Origin: Patescibacteria group bacterium
GTDB taxonomy: Bacteria > Patescibacteriota > Saccharimonadia > Saccharimonadales > UBA4665
Assembly (NCBI GenBank): GCA_030272735.1
Contig: JARXKL010000004.1
Coordinates: forward strand, 1 to 42,470
Direction of reading: 5' to 3'
Length of the DNA stretch: 42,470 nucleotides
Part shown: one piece after another, positions 7,431 through 15,408 of the stretch
Position numbering within the stretch: position 1 is the first letter of the stretch
Layout: the number at the start of each line of letters is the position of its first letter
Program-made: the position numbers and the translations under genes
Notes under the pieces: generated by a model
Seen by the model: only the letters and a program-made list of their open reading frames with translations
What the model was told of the DNA's origin: nothing
The model's database searches: none

Positions 7431-10019
7431 CTACTCCGGTTGAGGCGATGTTTTTTTCTGTTTTCGCCGACGTTTTCGTTTGGGTTTAGCAAGCTGAATA
7501 TCTGAACCTTTAACGGCAGCCTTGCCGAGTTTAGCAGATGAAGTTAGGGGTTTTTGAAGCGTTTGCTCATTTTTATTAAGAGAATCGGTTTTTGACTGAA
7601 CAGTTTGATTTTGGGGCGCTGGACTTGGCTTTTCAGCTACCTTTCGTTCCTGCTTTTCATAAACCGCAGATGGTGATTGCTTAGCGTCTAATAAGTAGCG
7701 CCGACTGACGTAACCTTCCACCTCTGTTTTATGCAGCGAATACAGCTTCCTCGAATTATCGATTATGGCGGCTGTTTCATCGAGGTTTTGCTGTGGTAAA
7801 TTGAGTGTCACGGCTGAAAACGCCGGCGTTTTTTCTCCGTTAATGGTCATATTTATGACTATATTTCGGTTATTCATGTGAACGAGGTCGTACTGCTCGA
7901 AATTAGGCTCAAAATACCGCAGCATACTGGTGGCATCGTCGGCGCCCATCCTGAAGGCGATCATCGAGCCCACGTTACCGAATACCGCGTCTTTAACTTC
8001 TACCGACATCTGAGCAATGTACTGGTTAGCAACGGTCAAGTTGAGGGCGTATTTACGGGCTTCGCTCAAAATTGTCGCAAAACTGTCTGTTGCAAAGTTT
8101 TGAAATTCATCGACATATAGATAGAACGGAATGCGTTCTTCCGCTGGAATATCGGCGCGGCTCATGCTGGCTAGCTGTATCTTAGTGACGAGTAATGCGC
8201 CGAGCAGCGAGGCGTTGTCTTCACCGACCAGTCCCCTGCTCAGGTTAACGATCAGGATCTTGCGCTCATCCATTATTTTACGGATATTAAAGCTGCTCTT
8301 GGGCTGGCCGATGATGTTACGCACGATAGGGTTTGCCGTAAAGGCGCCGACCTTGTTGAGTACCGGGGCTACCGCTTCAGCAGCAAATTTGTCGTTCCAG
8401 CTCGCAAATTCGACTTCCCAAAAGTTCCTTACTACTGGATCAGTAACGTACGATAACACTTCTTTGCGGAATTTTTTATCTGTTAAGATGCGCGTTATAT
8501 CCAGCATGGTGGCATCGGGGTATTCAAGCAAGGCTAGCAGGCTGTAGCGCAAAATGTACTCTAAGCGCGGTCCCCATGACTCAAACATACGTTTAAGCAC
8601 CCCTATCAGCTCAGATACGGTATGCGTCCGCAGCTTGGGATCTGAGACTTCCATAGGATTGAAGGCTATGGGGTATTCGGTGTCAGCCGGATTGAAGTAA
8701 ATAACATCTTTGGCACGGGAGGCCGGAATACGGCGCAGGATACTTAGTGCGTAGTCGCCGTGGGGGTCAATAACCGCAAAACCATAGGGACTATAGATAT
8801 CAGATATAGTAAGTAGCTCGAGAAGTCCAGATTTACCGACCCCTGTTTGCCCCAAAATATACAGATGACGACCTCTGTCAGAGCGCGGTAAACCGAATGC
8901 TAGGTTTTTGCCCCTAAAATTTGCGGCAGCTATGGGGCTAATAACATCTTGGTTCTCGTTGGTGGATACCGGTAAATTGGCTGGCGGTTCAGCCGTTTGG
9001 CTGAGGGCCCACAATATGTACGGTGTTTCCACATTAGTATGGGGTAAATGGTAGAGCGTTGCCACTTCTTCAATGTTGAGCACCAGCGGCTTGGCGCCTA
9101 TGCTACGATTGCGATAATGAGTGACGTGTACCTGTTCGCTGCTGAATTTAGCCTGTTCGAAGCCATTCAAGTAAGTAGTATTGAACTGTTTGTAGCTGGC
9201 AACGATTGATTGCAGCCGTAACTGAGCCTGGTTCTGCGGGACATTCCCCTTAAATACAATGCGTAGAGAGGTTTCGTAGGCCAGTTTGTGGCTTTTATCT
9301 TCGGCAGCGCTGGCCCTGGCTTGTTCATATTCGGTGAGTTTTACCGTTTCGCCAGCCTTATACTCCGGTGGCGCCCACAAAGCGCTGACCATACCGGTGC
9401 CTGACGTTCCAGATGAGCTACTGCGCAGGCCACCGATGTATTTTTCGCTCTTTTTATGCCAGTTATCAGATGCCGGCTGCATAACGAGCTGAATCCAGGC
9501 TTCTTCGTCTTCATCGAACTTCGCGAGAGTTGCGGTGATAGCTGCTAAGGGGTCAACTTCGAAACTCTGAAAGGTTTTGATGGGCAGCGCATCATTATTT
9601 ATAAGACGCATTTCGGCTACTAAGGCATTGCCGGACGTGGAATGAACGGCCTGCGAATAGTCTTCCACCTCTGATATCTGGACTGTTGGATATTGTGCGT
9701 AGATTTGTTCTTCGACAAAATCTTTTAGGTAGCGTGGCACGCAGACATAAAAACCAATCCTCTTCTTAAGTACCGCGATTTCGAAGCTGATGCGCACCCG
9801 GCGGGCACCTTGGAAACGCTTCTGCGAAGGAAACATCAGCAGCCCGTGAAGCGACGCGAACATCTGTTCCGCGGCTAATTCTTTCTTTTCATTAGTGCGT
9901 GGCACCTGCAATAACAAGACAACTTTGTCGTCCTGGAGGCTTTGCTGTTCGAGCTTATCGGCGCTTGGTTTTGTAAGACTGTTTAATTTCATAGCTGCGT
10001 ATGTATAACTATAGAGCAA
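7431..10019 (-). CDS. VirD4/TraG-like (DUF87/TraM-recognition) P-loop ATPase
   Basis: 862 residues. Walker A is GQTGVGKS at about 389, followed by the FIDPHGDY-like motif (here VIDPHGDY), and Walker B is YVDEFQNF at about 634, the layout of conjugative coupling ATPases and HerA/FtsK-like proteins. No membrane helix is evident at the N-terminus, so it is a soluble form. The last 40 residues are extremely basic, ending in a Lys/Arg run, and are preceded by a Gln/Ser/Pro linker. A TTG start at 10019 directly follows GGTGAT, which matches the 3' half of a full Shine-Dalgarno; an ATG at 9992 is the alternative. In CPR genomes such proteins accompany type IV pilus or secretion genes, none of which are in this window. 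Role in DNA or protein export is inference. Confidence 0.85.
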   Translation of the reverse strand: MLYSYTYAAMKLNSLTKPSADKLEQQSLQDDKVVLLLQVPRTNEKKELAAEQMFASLHGLLMFPSQKRFQGARRVRISFEIAVLKKRIGFYVCVPRYLKDFVEEQIYAQYPTVQISEVEDYSQAVHSTSGNALVAEMRLINNDALPIKTFQSFEVDPLAAITATLAKFDEDEEAWIQLVMQPASDNWHKKSEKYIGGLRSSSSGTSGTGMVSALWAPPEYKAGETVKLTEYEQARASAAEDKSHKLAYETSLRIVFKGNVPQNQAQLRLQSIVASYKQFNTTYLNGFEQAKFSSEQVHVTHYRNRSIGAKPLVLNIEEVATLYHLPHTNVETPYILWALSQTAEPPANLPVSTNENQDVISPIAAANFRGKNLAFGLPRSDRGRHLYILGQTGVGKSGLLELLTISDIYSPYGFAVIDPHGDYALSILRRIPASRAKDVIYFNPADTEYPIAFNPMEVSDPKLRTHTVSELIGVLKRMFESWGPRLEYILRYSLLALLEYPDATMLDITRILTDKKFRKEVLSYVTDPVVRNFWEVEFASWNDKFAAEAVAPVLNKVGAFTANPIVRNIIGQPKSSFNIRKIMDERKILIVNLSRGLVGEDNASLLGALLVTKIQLASMSRADIPAEERIPFYLYVDEFQNFATDSFATILSEARKYALNLTVANQYIAQMSVEVKDAVFGNVGSMIAFRMGADDATSMLRYFEPNFEQYDLVHMNNRNIVINMTINGEKTPAFSAVTLNLPQQNLDETAAIIDNSRKLYSLHKTEVEGYVSRRYLLDAKQSPSAVYEKQERKVAEKPSPAPQNQTVQSKTDSLNKNEQTLQKPLTSSAKLGKAAVKGSDIQLAKPKRKRRRKQKKTSPQPE

Positions 10020-10056
10020 ATCACCATAATAGTTAGCATGAGCGATTTATTCGTAA

Positions 10057-10085
10057 ATTATATTGGCTTTAAGGTGTTTTGTCAA
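10057..10085 (-). promoter_or_regulatory. perfect sigma70-type promoter for the ATPase operon
   Basis: On the minus strand TTGACA (10080-10085) and TATAAT (10057-10062) are separated by exactly 17 bases. Transcription would begin near 10050, giving a short leader before the ATPase start. Confidence 0.85.
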
Positions 10086-10158
10086 CGAATTCAAGCTGGT
10101 TGAATTTAACCACCCCTGATGATAATGCTTGCTATTCGGTTGTAAAGTGATAATATAG

Positions 10159-10187
10159 TTGACATAAGCAGTTTCATATGCTACTAT
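10159..10187 (+). promoter_or_regulatory. sigma70-type promoter for the structured leader and GC-rich gene
   Basis: TTGACA at 10159-10164, 17 bases, then TACTAT at 10182-10187 (an overlapping TATAAT lies 3 bases further on). It is divergent from the ATPase promoter and about 400 bases before the next large gene, so the transcript has an unusually long leader. Confidence 0.8.
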
Positions 10188-10209
10188 AATAGTCATCTCC
10201 AAAGGATAA

Positions 10210-10296
10210 ATGAGGCAGGAGGCAGAAGATGCAAATCTACTTCACCTGAGGGGCGCCATCATTAACAATTTGACTCACATGCTAAGGTGCAAATAA
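10210..10296 (+). CDS. possible 28-residue upstream ORF in the leader
   Basis: ATG at 10210 with AAAGG five bases upstream opens 28 codons ending at TAA inside the first leader hairpin. It overlaps the six-codon ORF in another frame. The product has no recognised similarity. It may be a translated leader peptide or a chance frame; the Shine-Dalgarno position is the only support. Confidence 0.25.
   Translation: MRQEAEDANLLHLRGAIINNLTHMLRCK
10229..10249 (+). CDS. possible six-codon leader peptide (MQIYFT)
   Basis: A strong Shine-Dalgarno AGGAGG (10217-10222) sits exactly six bases before ATG 10229, yet the frame closes at TGA after MQIYFT. Such a good ribosome site on a tiny ORF at the head of a structured leader is typical of attenuation or stalling peptides. 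Function is inferred from position only. Confidence 0.4.
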   Translation: MQIYFT

Positions 10297-10582
10297 ACAT
10301 CGCACCGAAGCAAACTAGATAGTTATGGGTCCTCAAGTCCCGCTTGATTGCTTTCGCAGTCGCGGTAGATTACAGACCCAAAGCCATCAACTATATACAT
10401 TCACTATTCTTTCTCTAAGAATAAACGGTTTACTAGATACAGTTTAGAGAATCTATTGGATGGAACAGCGTTACGAAATACCCTATGTCGTCATACTGTT
10501 CTATCCATATGGAACACTCTTGTAGTATCTAGGCTGATCACCTGGTACTGCGCCATTCAATCACTTCTTAGGAGGTGGTAGC

Positions 10583-11980
10583 ATGATCGCTAGTAATTTG
10601 ATGATCCCGATCGCCTTCTTGGTGATTGGATTGGTCTTCAAGCAGGTCAACAAGTTCACGAAGGACAACAAGGAGATGATGAAGATGCGTAAGCACTTTC
10701 GCAGCATCCTGATCGCGTTCTTCGCGGTCTTGGGCCTCACCGCCAGCACAGCGCCTAACGCGCTCGCAACCAACTCGCATCAGGACCACCGCGGTGCCTG
10801 CGCTCGCTCGACTACGTCGATCAGTAAGGGCCTGTCGGACCTGAAGTACAACGGGGTGCTCGGCAAGTTTGCCAAGCAGTTCGGCATCAAGTCGTTCGAC
10901 GGCAATGTCAGCAAACAGCTGCAGAACCAGCTGGTGGTAGCCAAGGTCGCTCAGGCGGTCTCGACGAACAACAGCGGTTGCGACGGACACGGAAACACCT
11001 TCGGGGCCGGCAAGCGCCAGCTCTACAAGGGCGAGACGGTGGTCGTAAAGGTTCCTGCCAAGTATGGCAAGGACATCTGTCGGTCGAGCCACAAGGGCTG
11101 TCGTGCCGTGAAGATCGTCGTTCACTTCGTCCTTCCGACGTCGTGCTACAACGGTAACACTGGTACGGTGGTCGTCGTCATCTACGTCAAGGTTACCCGG
11201 CCCCCAGCCGCGAATCCGAAGACGAAGACGCCGGCGCAGACGCAGGTCGCGGCTAACAACTGCAAGGCTGGCGAAGTGAAGGACTCCAATGGGGTCTGCA
11301 GCATCCAGCAGCAGCAGGTCGCTGGCGCAGGTAACTGCAACTCGACCAACTCGGGGAATCTCTCCGGGACGGGCGACACGCAGGGAAGCTGCAACCAGAC
11401 GACGGTCGTGTGCAATGGTGCGGGCTCATGCTCCCCTAGCACGACGAATGTCTGCACCAGCAATACCAGTGGTGGTACAGGTACGACGGGTGGAACCGGT
11501 GGCAATGCCTCTTCGGAGACGTGCAACACGACCACCCCGCCGCCGCCGGCCGCGACCGCCAAGTGCGACTCGCTGTCAGTGACGACGAACCCGGCAGTGA
11601 ACCTCGGCGTCCGCGCTGTGGCAAACTACACCACATCTGGTGGCGCGACGTTTACGTCGATGTCAATCAGTTGGGGTGACGGGACCACCAAGGTGTACAA
11701 CGCGTCCAACGCGGACTACATCTACGCGAAGGCGGGCAATTTTGTGGTCAACGCCACGCTCACCTTCTCGTCGCCGTCCGGTGACCTCTCGAGCAACTGC
11801 TCAGCCGTAACGGTAACTCCCAAGGATGGGACCGTAGGGCCTGGCTCCACCACTGGTGGCACGTCAGGTGGCACTGGTTCAGGCGGTACCGCAGGTAGCA
11901 CAACGACGGGGTCAACCTGTCAAGACGCAAACGGGAACATTGTTTCCGGACCGCACGACCAGTACGGTTACTGCGTTTAA
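10583..11980 (+). CDS. GC-rich secreted/anchored protein with PKD-like domain
   Basis: 465 residues. The ATG is preceded by TTAGGAGGTGGTAGC, a near-ideal ribosome site, so the long form with a first hydrophobic helix (about 5-20) is favoured. A second hydrophobic stretch (about 42-58) ends in a signal-peptidase-like site near NALA. The mature part has a cysteine-containing domain, a low-complexity Ser/Thr/Gly/Asn-rich middle with many cysteines, then a PKD-like beta domain (about 335-410) with ISWGDGTT and the Y-x-Y-A/K-AGNFVVNATLTF pattern, and a Gly/Thr-rich tail ending in a Cys-containing motif. By eye the gene is much richer in GC and in TCG, GGC and CTG codons than its neighbours, pointing to transfer or to codon bias from high expression. 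Probably a surface protein; partner unknown. Confidence 0.8.
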   Translation: MIASNLMIPIAFLVIGLVFKQVNKFTKDNKEMMKMRKHFRSILIAFFAVLGLTASTAPNALATNSHQDHRGACARSTTSISKGLSDLKYNGVLGKFAKQFGIKSFDGNVSKQLQNQLVVAKVAQAVSTNNSGCDGHGNTFGAGKRQLYKGETVVVKVPAKYGKDICRSSHKGCRAVKIVVHFVLPTSCYNGNTGTVVVVIYVKVTRPPAANPKTKTPAQTQVAANNCKAGEVKDSNGVCSIQQQQVAGAGNCNSTNSGNLSGTGDTQGSCNQTTVVCNGAGSCSPSTTNVCTSNTSGGTGTTGGTGGNASSETCNTTTPPPPAATAKCDSLSVTTNPAVNLGVRAVANYTTSGGATFTSMSISWGDGTTKVYNASNADYIYAKAGNFVVNATLTFSSPSGDLSSNCSAVTVTPKDGTVGPGSTTGGTSGGTGSGGTAGSTTTGSTCQDANGNIVSGPHDQYGYCV

Positions 11981-12042
11981 CGCAACCTGCTGATCGGCAA
12001 ACCCACTATCTTTCCGAAAGGAAGGTGATGACTATACGTTGA

Positions 12043-12134
12043 TGGTGCGCGTGAGTGTGGAGGTGGTTTGAAAACTGATTGAGCTTACGCTCCTTTTTTC
12101 AAACCCCTTCACCTCACGCTTCACCATTTTTCTT
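12043..12134 (+). terminator. very long imperfect hairpin terminator
   Basis: Left arm 12043-12074 and right arm 12096-12126 pair over about 26 positions with a few bulges; the inner ten pairs (GGTTTGAAAA/TTTTCAAACC) are perfect. A small GAGC-TTAC-GCTC hairpin followed by six T sits in the loop, and the outer stem is followed by TTTTTCTT. It lies about 60 bases after the GC-rich gene. Confidence 0.7.
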
Positions 12135-12175
12135 GAGGAACAATATCTATCTAGTTTGCACATTGAACAATATAC

Positions 12176-12204
12176 TTGCATTAATAATAATTATATGATA
12201 TACT
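12176..12204 (+). promoter_or_regulatory. promoter of the LPNTG protein gene
   Basis: TTGCAT (12176-12181), a 17-base AT-rich spacer and TATACT (12199-12204). The start ATG at 12237 follows after a short leader that carries AAGGAG. Confidence 0.8.
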
Positions 12205-12236
12205 TAACACAAGTTAAGGTAAGGAGACCTCACAGT

Positions 12237-13100
12237 ATGAAAATTAAATCATTAGCAATTGGCCTAACCACCGTTGCCCTGACTGCAGTAGCACCTGCAG
12301 CTACGGTATTCGCGGGTTACGCTCCATCAACTCGTGCTACATTCACCTGTAACACCCCGACAGATTGCCCGGGCGCAAACTATGTAACGTTTAACTCGTT
12401 CACAAATGCACCTAATTACGGCGACGAACGCGCTTTCTTTGACGTCAAAGATGCTGCAAACACTGCTTCAGGCGGTTACGCAGACTCAATGACCGTAAAA
12501 GATGGTCAAAAAATTACAATGCGTGTCTATGTACACAACAACGCGAACCCAAATGCAATCGGCGAAGCTAACGCTACAGCCAAGAACACTAAGGTTCAAG
12601 TTCAGTTGCCTACAAGCAAAAAGACCAGTAACACTACTGCAGCAGATATCTCTGCTGATAACGCAATTCCAGGTGAGATCAGCGATACAGCTGACCTAAA
12701 TGGCGCACAGCCATTTACCGTTGTTTTCGATAAAACAGCACCAGTTACAGTAACCTACCGTCCTAATGGTACCGGTGAGTTTGTAACTCGTACGCTTCCA
12801 GGTGCAGCTTTCGCTAGCGATAGCACCTTAAATGCAAGCCTCGGTGATATGAAGGGATGCTTCAACTATGCATCTATCATCACGGTCACTGCGATCGTAC
12901 ACATGGATGCAACTCCAGTGCCACCAGTTACACCTCCAGTGGTTACTCCACCAGCTGTAACTAAGGCTAAGCCAACAGTAGCTGCTCCTACCACCTTGCC
13001 TAACACTGGCGCTGGTGATGTAGCTGCAATCGCTGCTGGTGCAGGACTTGCTGGTAGCTTCGGTTACCGTCGCTTCCTCAGCCGTCGCCTCGCTAAGTAA
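12237..13100 (+). CDS. LPNTG-anchored cell-surface protein
   Basis: 287 residues from the ATG at 12237, chosen because AAGGAG lies ten bases upstream; a longer frame to 12156 would read through the promoter. Residues 1-25 are a signal peptide ending near VFAG. A beta-rich body with a Thr/Asn-rich surface follows, then a proline linker (PVPPVTPPVVTPP), and a classical sortase sorting signal: LPNTG at 254-258, a hydrophobic alanine/glycine helix, and a basic tail (RRFLSRRLAK). A sortase would cut between T and G and link it to the wall or another protein. Promoter, ribosome site and codon use all suggest high expression. No sortase gene is in this window. Confidence 0.85.
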   Translation: MKIKSLAIGLTTVALTAVAPAATVFAGYAPSTRATFTCNTPTDCPGANYVTFNSFTNAPNYGDERAFFDVKDAANTASGGYADSMTVKDGQKITMRVYVHNNANPNAIGEANATAKNTKVQVQLPTSKKTSNTTAADISADNAIPGEISDTADLNGAQPFTVVFDKTAPVTVTYRPNGTGEFVTRTLPGAAFASDSTLNASLGDMKGCFNYASIITVTAIVHMDATPVPPVTPPVVTPPAVTKAKPTVAAPTTLPNTGAGDVAAIAAGAGLAGSFGYRRFLSRRLAK

Positions 13101-13155
13101 TTCGCCCCAACAGGTGGAGCTTACGCGGACACGACTGACCGCTCAACGGCCCAAC

Positions 13156-13191
13156 AAAATACCCCCTCGCTCGAAGAGCAGGGGGTATTTT
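13156..13191. terminator. bidirectional terminator
   Basis: AAAATACCCCCT pairs perfectly with AGGGGGTATTTT, with an inner GCTC-GAA-GAGC. A-rich and T-rich flanks make it work on both strands, between the converging LPNTG protein and VanY-like genes. Confidence 0.9.
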
Positions 13192-13206
13192 GCGTATACG
13201 CTTACG

Positions 13207-13935
13207 CTATTTTTGCTTATAAAATTCTTCGAGTGTCAGAGCAGGATTTTTACCAAAAGCTTTGGCATCTTTAGCACCGATATAACGCAAATGCCAAGGC
13301 TCGTAATTATATCCCGTAATTCCCTGCTTATCTTTAGGATAACGCACGATAAACCCGTACTTGTAACTATTTTGCTGAAGCCACTTGCCTTCCGAAGTTT
13401 CTGCATAGCACGCCTGTATATTGCACTCCGGTTTAGAGAGGCCACCTGCATCAAAGGCTAATCCTGTTTGGTGCTCACTATGGCCCGGCTTAGCACTATA
13501 CATATCGGCTTCTGCTTGTCCTTGGTCCGCAACATATTGATTATAGAGTGCGACTTGTGAACTATAAGAACGGTAGCCACTCTGTAAATTGAGCGTTACT
13601 CCGTCCTTTAAGGCTGCCGCAAAAAGTTGTTGCAACGGCACCTGAATGACCTTAGAAACTTGCTTTTCATCATCAGTAATATTATCGCGAAGTGGCACAT
13701 TTGGCACGACTAATTGACTCGGCACAAATGTTGCCGGTATAAGCGGGTGAGTTTTATTAACTAAAACTTGGGCTATTCCCTCAGCACTGGTACTGCCGTG
13801 TTTTTTCGTAAACTGCGCTGGGGTGAGATCGGCATTGTCGCTAATTCGGCCGGCCGCTCCAAGAACTACTAGCACAAGAATTATCACAAAAAGTACTAAT
13901 GTTGATCGACTCTTTTTAGGTGCAGCGCGGTCCAT
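13207..13935 (-). CDS. VanY-like D-alanyl-D-alanine carboxypeptidase
   Basis: 242 residues: an N-terminal membrane anchor (about 12-28), then a VanY/LAS metallopeptidase domain. SGYRSYSSQ (119-127) is followed by SEHQTGLAFD, giving zinc ligands H155 and D162, and EPWH supplies E212 and H215. This is the complete zinc and catalytic set. The enzyme trims the terminal D-Ala from peptidoglycan stem peptides outside the membrane. The ATG follows TTAGGAG by eight bases. It leads no obvious operon but is read together with the DUF3105 gene, which lies 30 bases upstream. It could act on the cell's own wall or on that of a host bacterium; the sequence does not tell. Confidence 0.9.
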   Translation of the reverse strand: MDRAAPKKSRSTLVLFVIILVLVVLGAAGRISDNADLTPAQFTKKHGSTSAEGIAQVLVNKTHPLIPATFVPSQLVVPNVPLRDNITDDEKQVSKVIQVPLQQLFAAALKDGVTLNLQSGYRSYSSQVALYNQYVADQGQAEADMYSAKPGHSEHQTGLAFDAGGLSKPECNIQACYAETSEGKWLQQNSYKYGFIVRYPKDKQGITGYNYEPWHLRYIGAKDAKAFGKNPALTLEEFYKQK

Positions 13936-13965
13936 ATTCGTTACTCCTAACGAGAGTTCTTTATT

Positions 13966-14529
13966 TTAATTAATTGTTGGCGTATTGCTTGGACCTGCGC
14001 GAGCCTCCGGCGCATTGCCGACATGCTGCAGATAGAACTGCTTCAATTTTGTAGCATCGTAGTTATCGAGGTTATAGGTATACAACCAGCTCGCTATTTG
14101 AATGGCATGCGTGTTCTTATCGCGAGGTGTCACGAGAGCCTTGCTCGGTGAAAACTTCGGCATGCTGTACGGGCTGGTGAAGAGCTTTTGCAATTTGTCG
14201 ACGTTTTCAGCAGACAAGAGTTTTGGGCTATAGGTTATGATCACTCCGCCGTGCTCTTCATTATGCACAAATACTTCCTCAGGCACTTCTTGGCCATACG
14301 CGCCCCAAGGTGCTGGTGCGCCTTGATCATTGTAGTGTGGCCCAGAACTAGCCGGTTGAGAATTGTAAGCTATATGTTTCTGACCGCGTGTAATGTGATC
14401 TTGCCCTTGCATAGTATGTTTAGTGCCCAGCATTACTTCTTTGGGCTGCGCTCGCTTGCTAATCGTTAAGAAACCAGCCGCTCCAATACAAAGCACTATT
14501 ATTAGTATGACAAACGATTTATTGGACAT
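13966..14529 (-). CDS. DUF3105 family membrane-anchored protein
   Basis: 187 residues with an N-terminal signal anchor (about 5-22). The family pattern is clear: PASSGPHY in the first half, then the PEEVFVHNEEHGGVIITY block with its conserved His/Glu residues, which resemble a metal-binding site. The C-terminal end is short and disordered. GGAG lies 5-6 bases before the ATG. No biochemical function is established for DUF3105. It lies immediately upstream of the VanY-like gene on the same strand and is predicted to face outside. Confidence 0.8.
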   Translation of the reverse strand: MSNKSFVILIIVLCIGAAGFLTISKRAQPKEVMLGTKHTMQGQDHITRGQKHIAYNSQPASSGPHYNDQGAPAPWGAYGQEVPEEVFVHNEEHGGVIITYSPKLLSAENVDKLQKLFTSPYSMPKFSPSKALVTPRDKNTHAIQIASWLYTYNLDNYDATKLKQFYLQHVGNAPEARAGPSNTPTIN

Positions 14530-14634
14530 TGTTACTCCGAAGTTTTAGTTGATCCCCTCGAGCTGTGTAGCTGATGGTCCCATCATAACAAATTCCGAGT
14601 TCTATTTACACCGATACGGCATTTGCCGACGGTA

Positions 14635-15267
14635 CTATTTCTCGCAGGCTATGCCATCACTGTCTCGATCGAGACTGGTGCTATAGGCTGCGTCTGAACG
14701 CTTTATGTTGAAGACACCGGCCTTGAAGGCTTCTGTACAGTTCGCAAATTGTCGACCATTAGTCGGATTGCTCGTATTTTGAGACTTAATTTTATTCTTC
14801 TCTTCCTGAGTCGTAGCACTCGAGTTTAAATCACCTGCTTTATCGTTTTGGACGCTGCTCTGAGTGGCGGAATTTTGCGAGGATGGAATATTTGGCTTGC
14901 TTGATGCCACGAAACCGAAAGCTGAGAGCTGCGCCAATGCAATTGCACCAAGAATTGGCAGTGCTTTACTTTTTTTGAAGCCTTCTGGGTCGTGTAGGTA
15001 CATAAAGATACCGATAGCAAGCGGGAGTACAGGCAAGAAAACAAGGTATAACAAAATAGCGACAATAACTTGCCGAGAGCGAGTCCAGTTATAATAATTA
15101 TTTTTTATGCCTGGAGTGCGTGACAATATAAAGATTACTGGGCCGCCAGTTTTCTGTGGCGCCGAGCTCGCTGTTGTTTGCTTAGTCGTCGACGACGGTG
15201 AAGACGATATGGCTGAATCAGCTTCGGTTGATGAAGTAGTACGCTGTGCACGAGTTTGCTTTGCCAT
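14635..15267 (-). CDS. membrane protein with C-terminal Excalibur domain
   Basis: 210 residues. A Ser/Thr/Gln-rich cytoplasmic N-terminus precedes two membrane helices (about 68-92 and 103-122), then a polar linker and a C-terminal Excalibur calcium-binding module: FANCTEAF, and the DRDSDGIACE loop that matches DxDxDGxxCE, with the two conserved cysteines. Excalibur modules are extracellular and often follow nuclease or wall-binding domains; here it stands alone on a membrane anchor. A weak AGAAGA lies upstream of the ATG. Function unknown. Confidence 0.8.
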   Translation of the reverse strand: MAKQTRAQRTTSSTEADSAISSSPSSTTKQTTASSAPQKTGGPVIFILSRTPGIKNNYYNWTRSRQVIVAILLYLVFLPVLPLAIGIFMYLHDPEGFKKSKALPILGAIALAQLSAFGFVASSKPNIPSSQNSATQSSVQNDKAGDLNSSATTQEEKNKIKSQNTSNPTNGRQFANCTEAFKAGVFNIKRSDAAYSTSLDRDSDGIACEK

Positions 15268-15408
15268 AATCTTCTTTCATATATTTAATAGTTATTGGTC
15301 AGACTTAACACATTAATATATTACATATTACCCACTAGTAACAATTTTAACAGTAATTTGCAACAAATTTCTACATATTTACGCGTAGCATTAAACAAGG
15401 AGAAACGA

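Larger units (their letters stand above)
10194..10582 (+). promoter_or_regulatory. long structured 5' leader or candidate regulatory RNA
   Basis: This 390-base stretch has no conventional gene but much pairing. Hairpins seen by eye: GGTGC/GCACC (10286-10290 with 10302-10306); an outer TGGGTC/GACCCA (10326-10331 with 10375-10380) enclosing CCGC-GATTGC/GCAGTC-GCGG (10340-10365); TTCTCTAA/TTAGAGAA (10411-10418 with 10444-10451); GGATGGAACAG/CTGTTCTATCC (10458-10468 with 10496-10506). CTAGATAC (10433-10440), inside the loop of the third hairpin, can pair with GTATCTAG (10525-10532) as a pseudoknot. A second copy of GGAACA at 10511-10516 offers a competing partner for TGTTC. It ends at a strong AGGAGGT ribosome site. 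No known riboswitch, tmRNA or RNase P signature was recognised. Confidence 0.65.

Noticed and set aside
10194-10582. tmRNA, RNase P RNA or 6S RNA in the long leader
   Set aside because: No tRNA-like end or tag ORF, no GAGGAAAGTC/ACAGAAA-type RNase P core, no open-bubble 6S layout.
10568-11125. 185-residue minus-strand frame opposite the GC-rich gene
   Set aside because: Lacks a ribosome site and protein-like domains; a by-product of codon bias in the GC-rich plus-strand gene.
11182-11562. 126-residue minus-strand frame and a 97-residue alternative plus frame at 11289-11582
   Set aside because: Low-complexity shadows of the same GC-rich gene.
12156-12236. N-terminal extension of the LPNTG protein
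   Set aside because: It would be translated from inside the promoter; the ATG at 12237 has the Shine-Dalgarno and a proper signal peptide.
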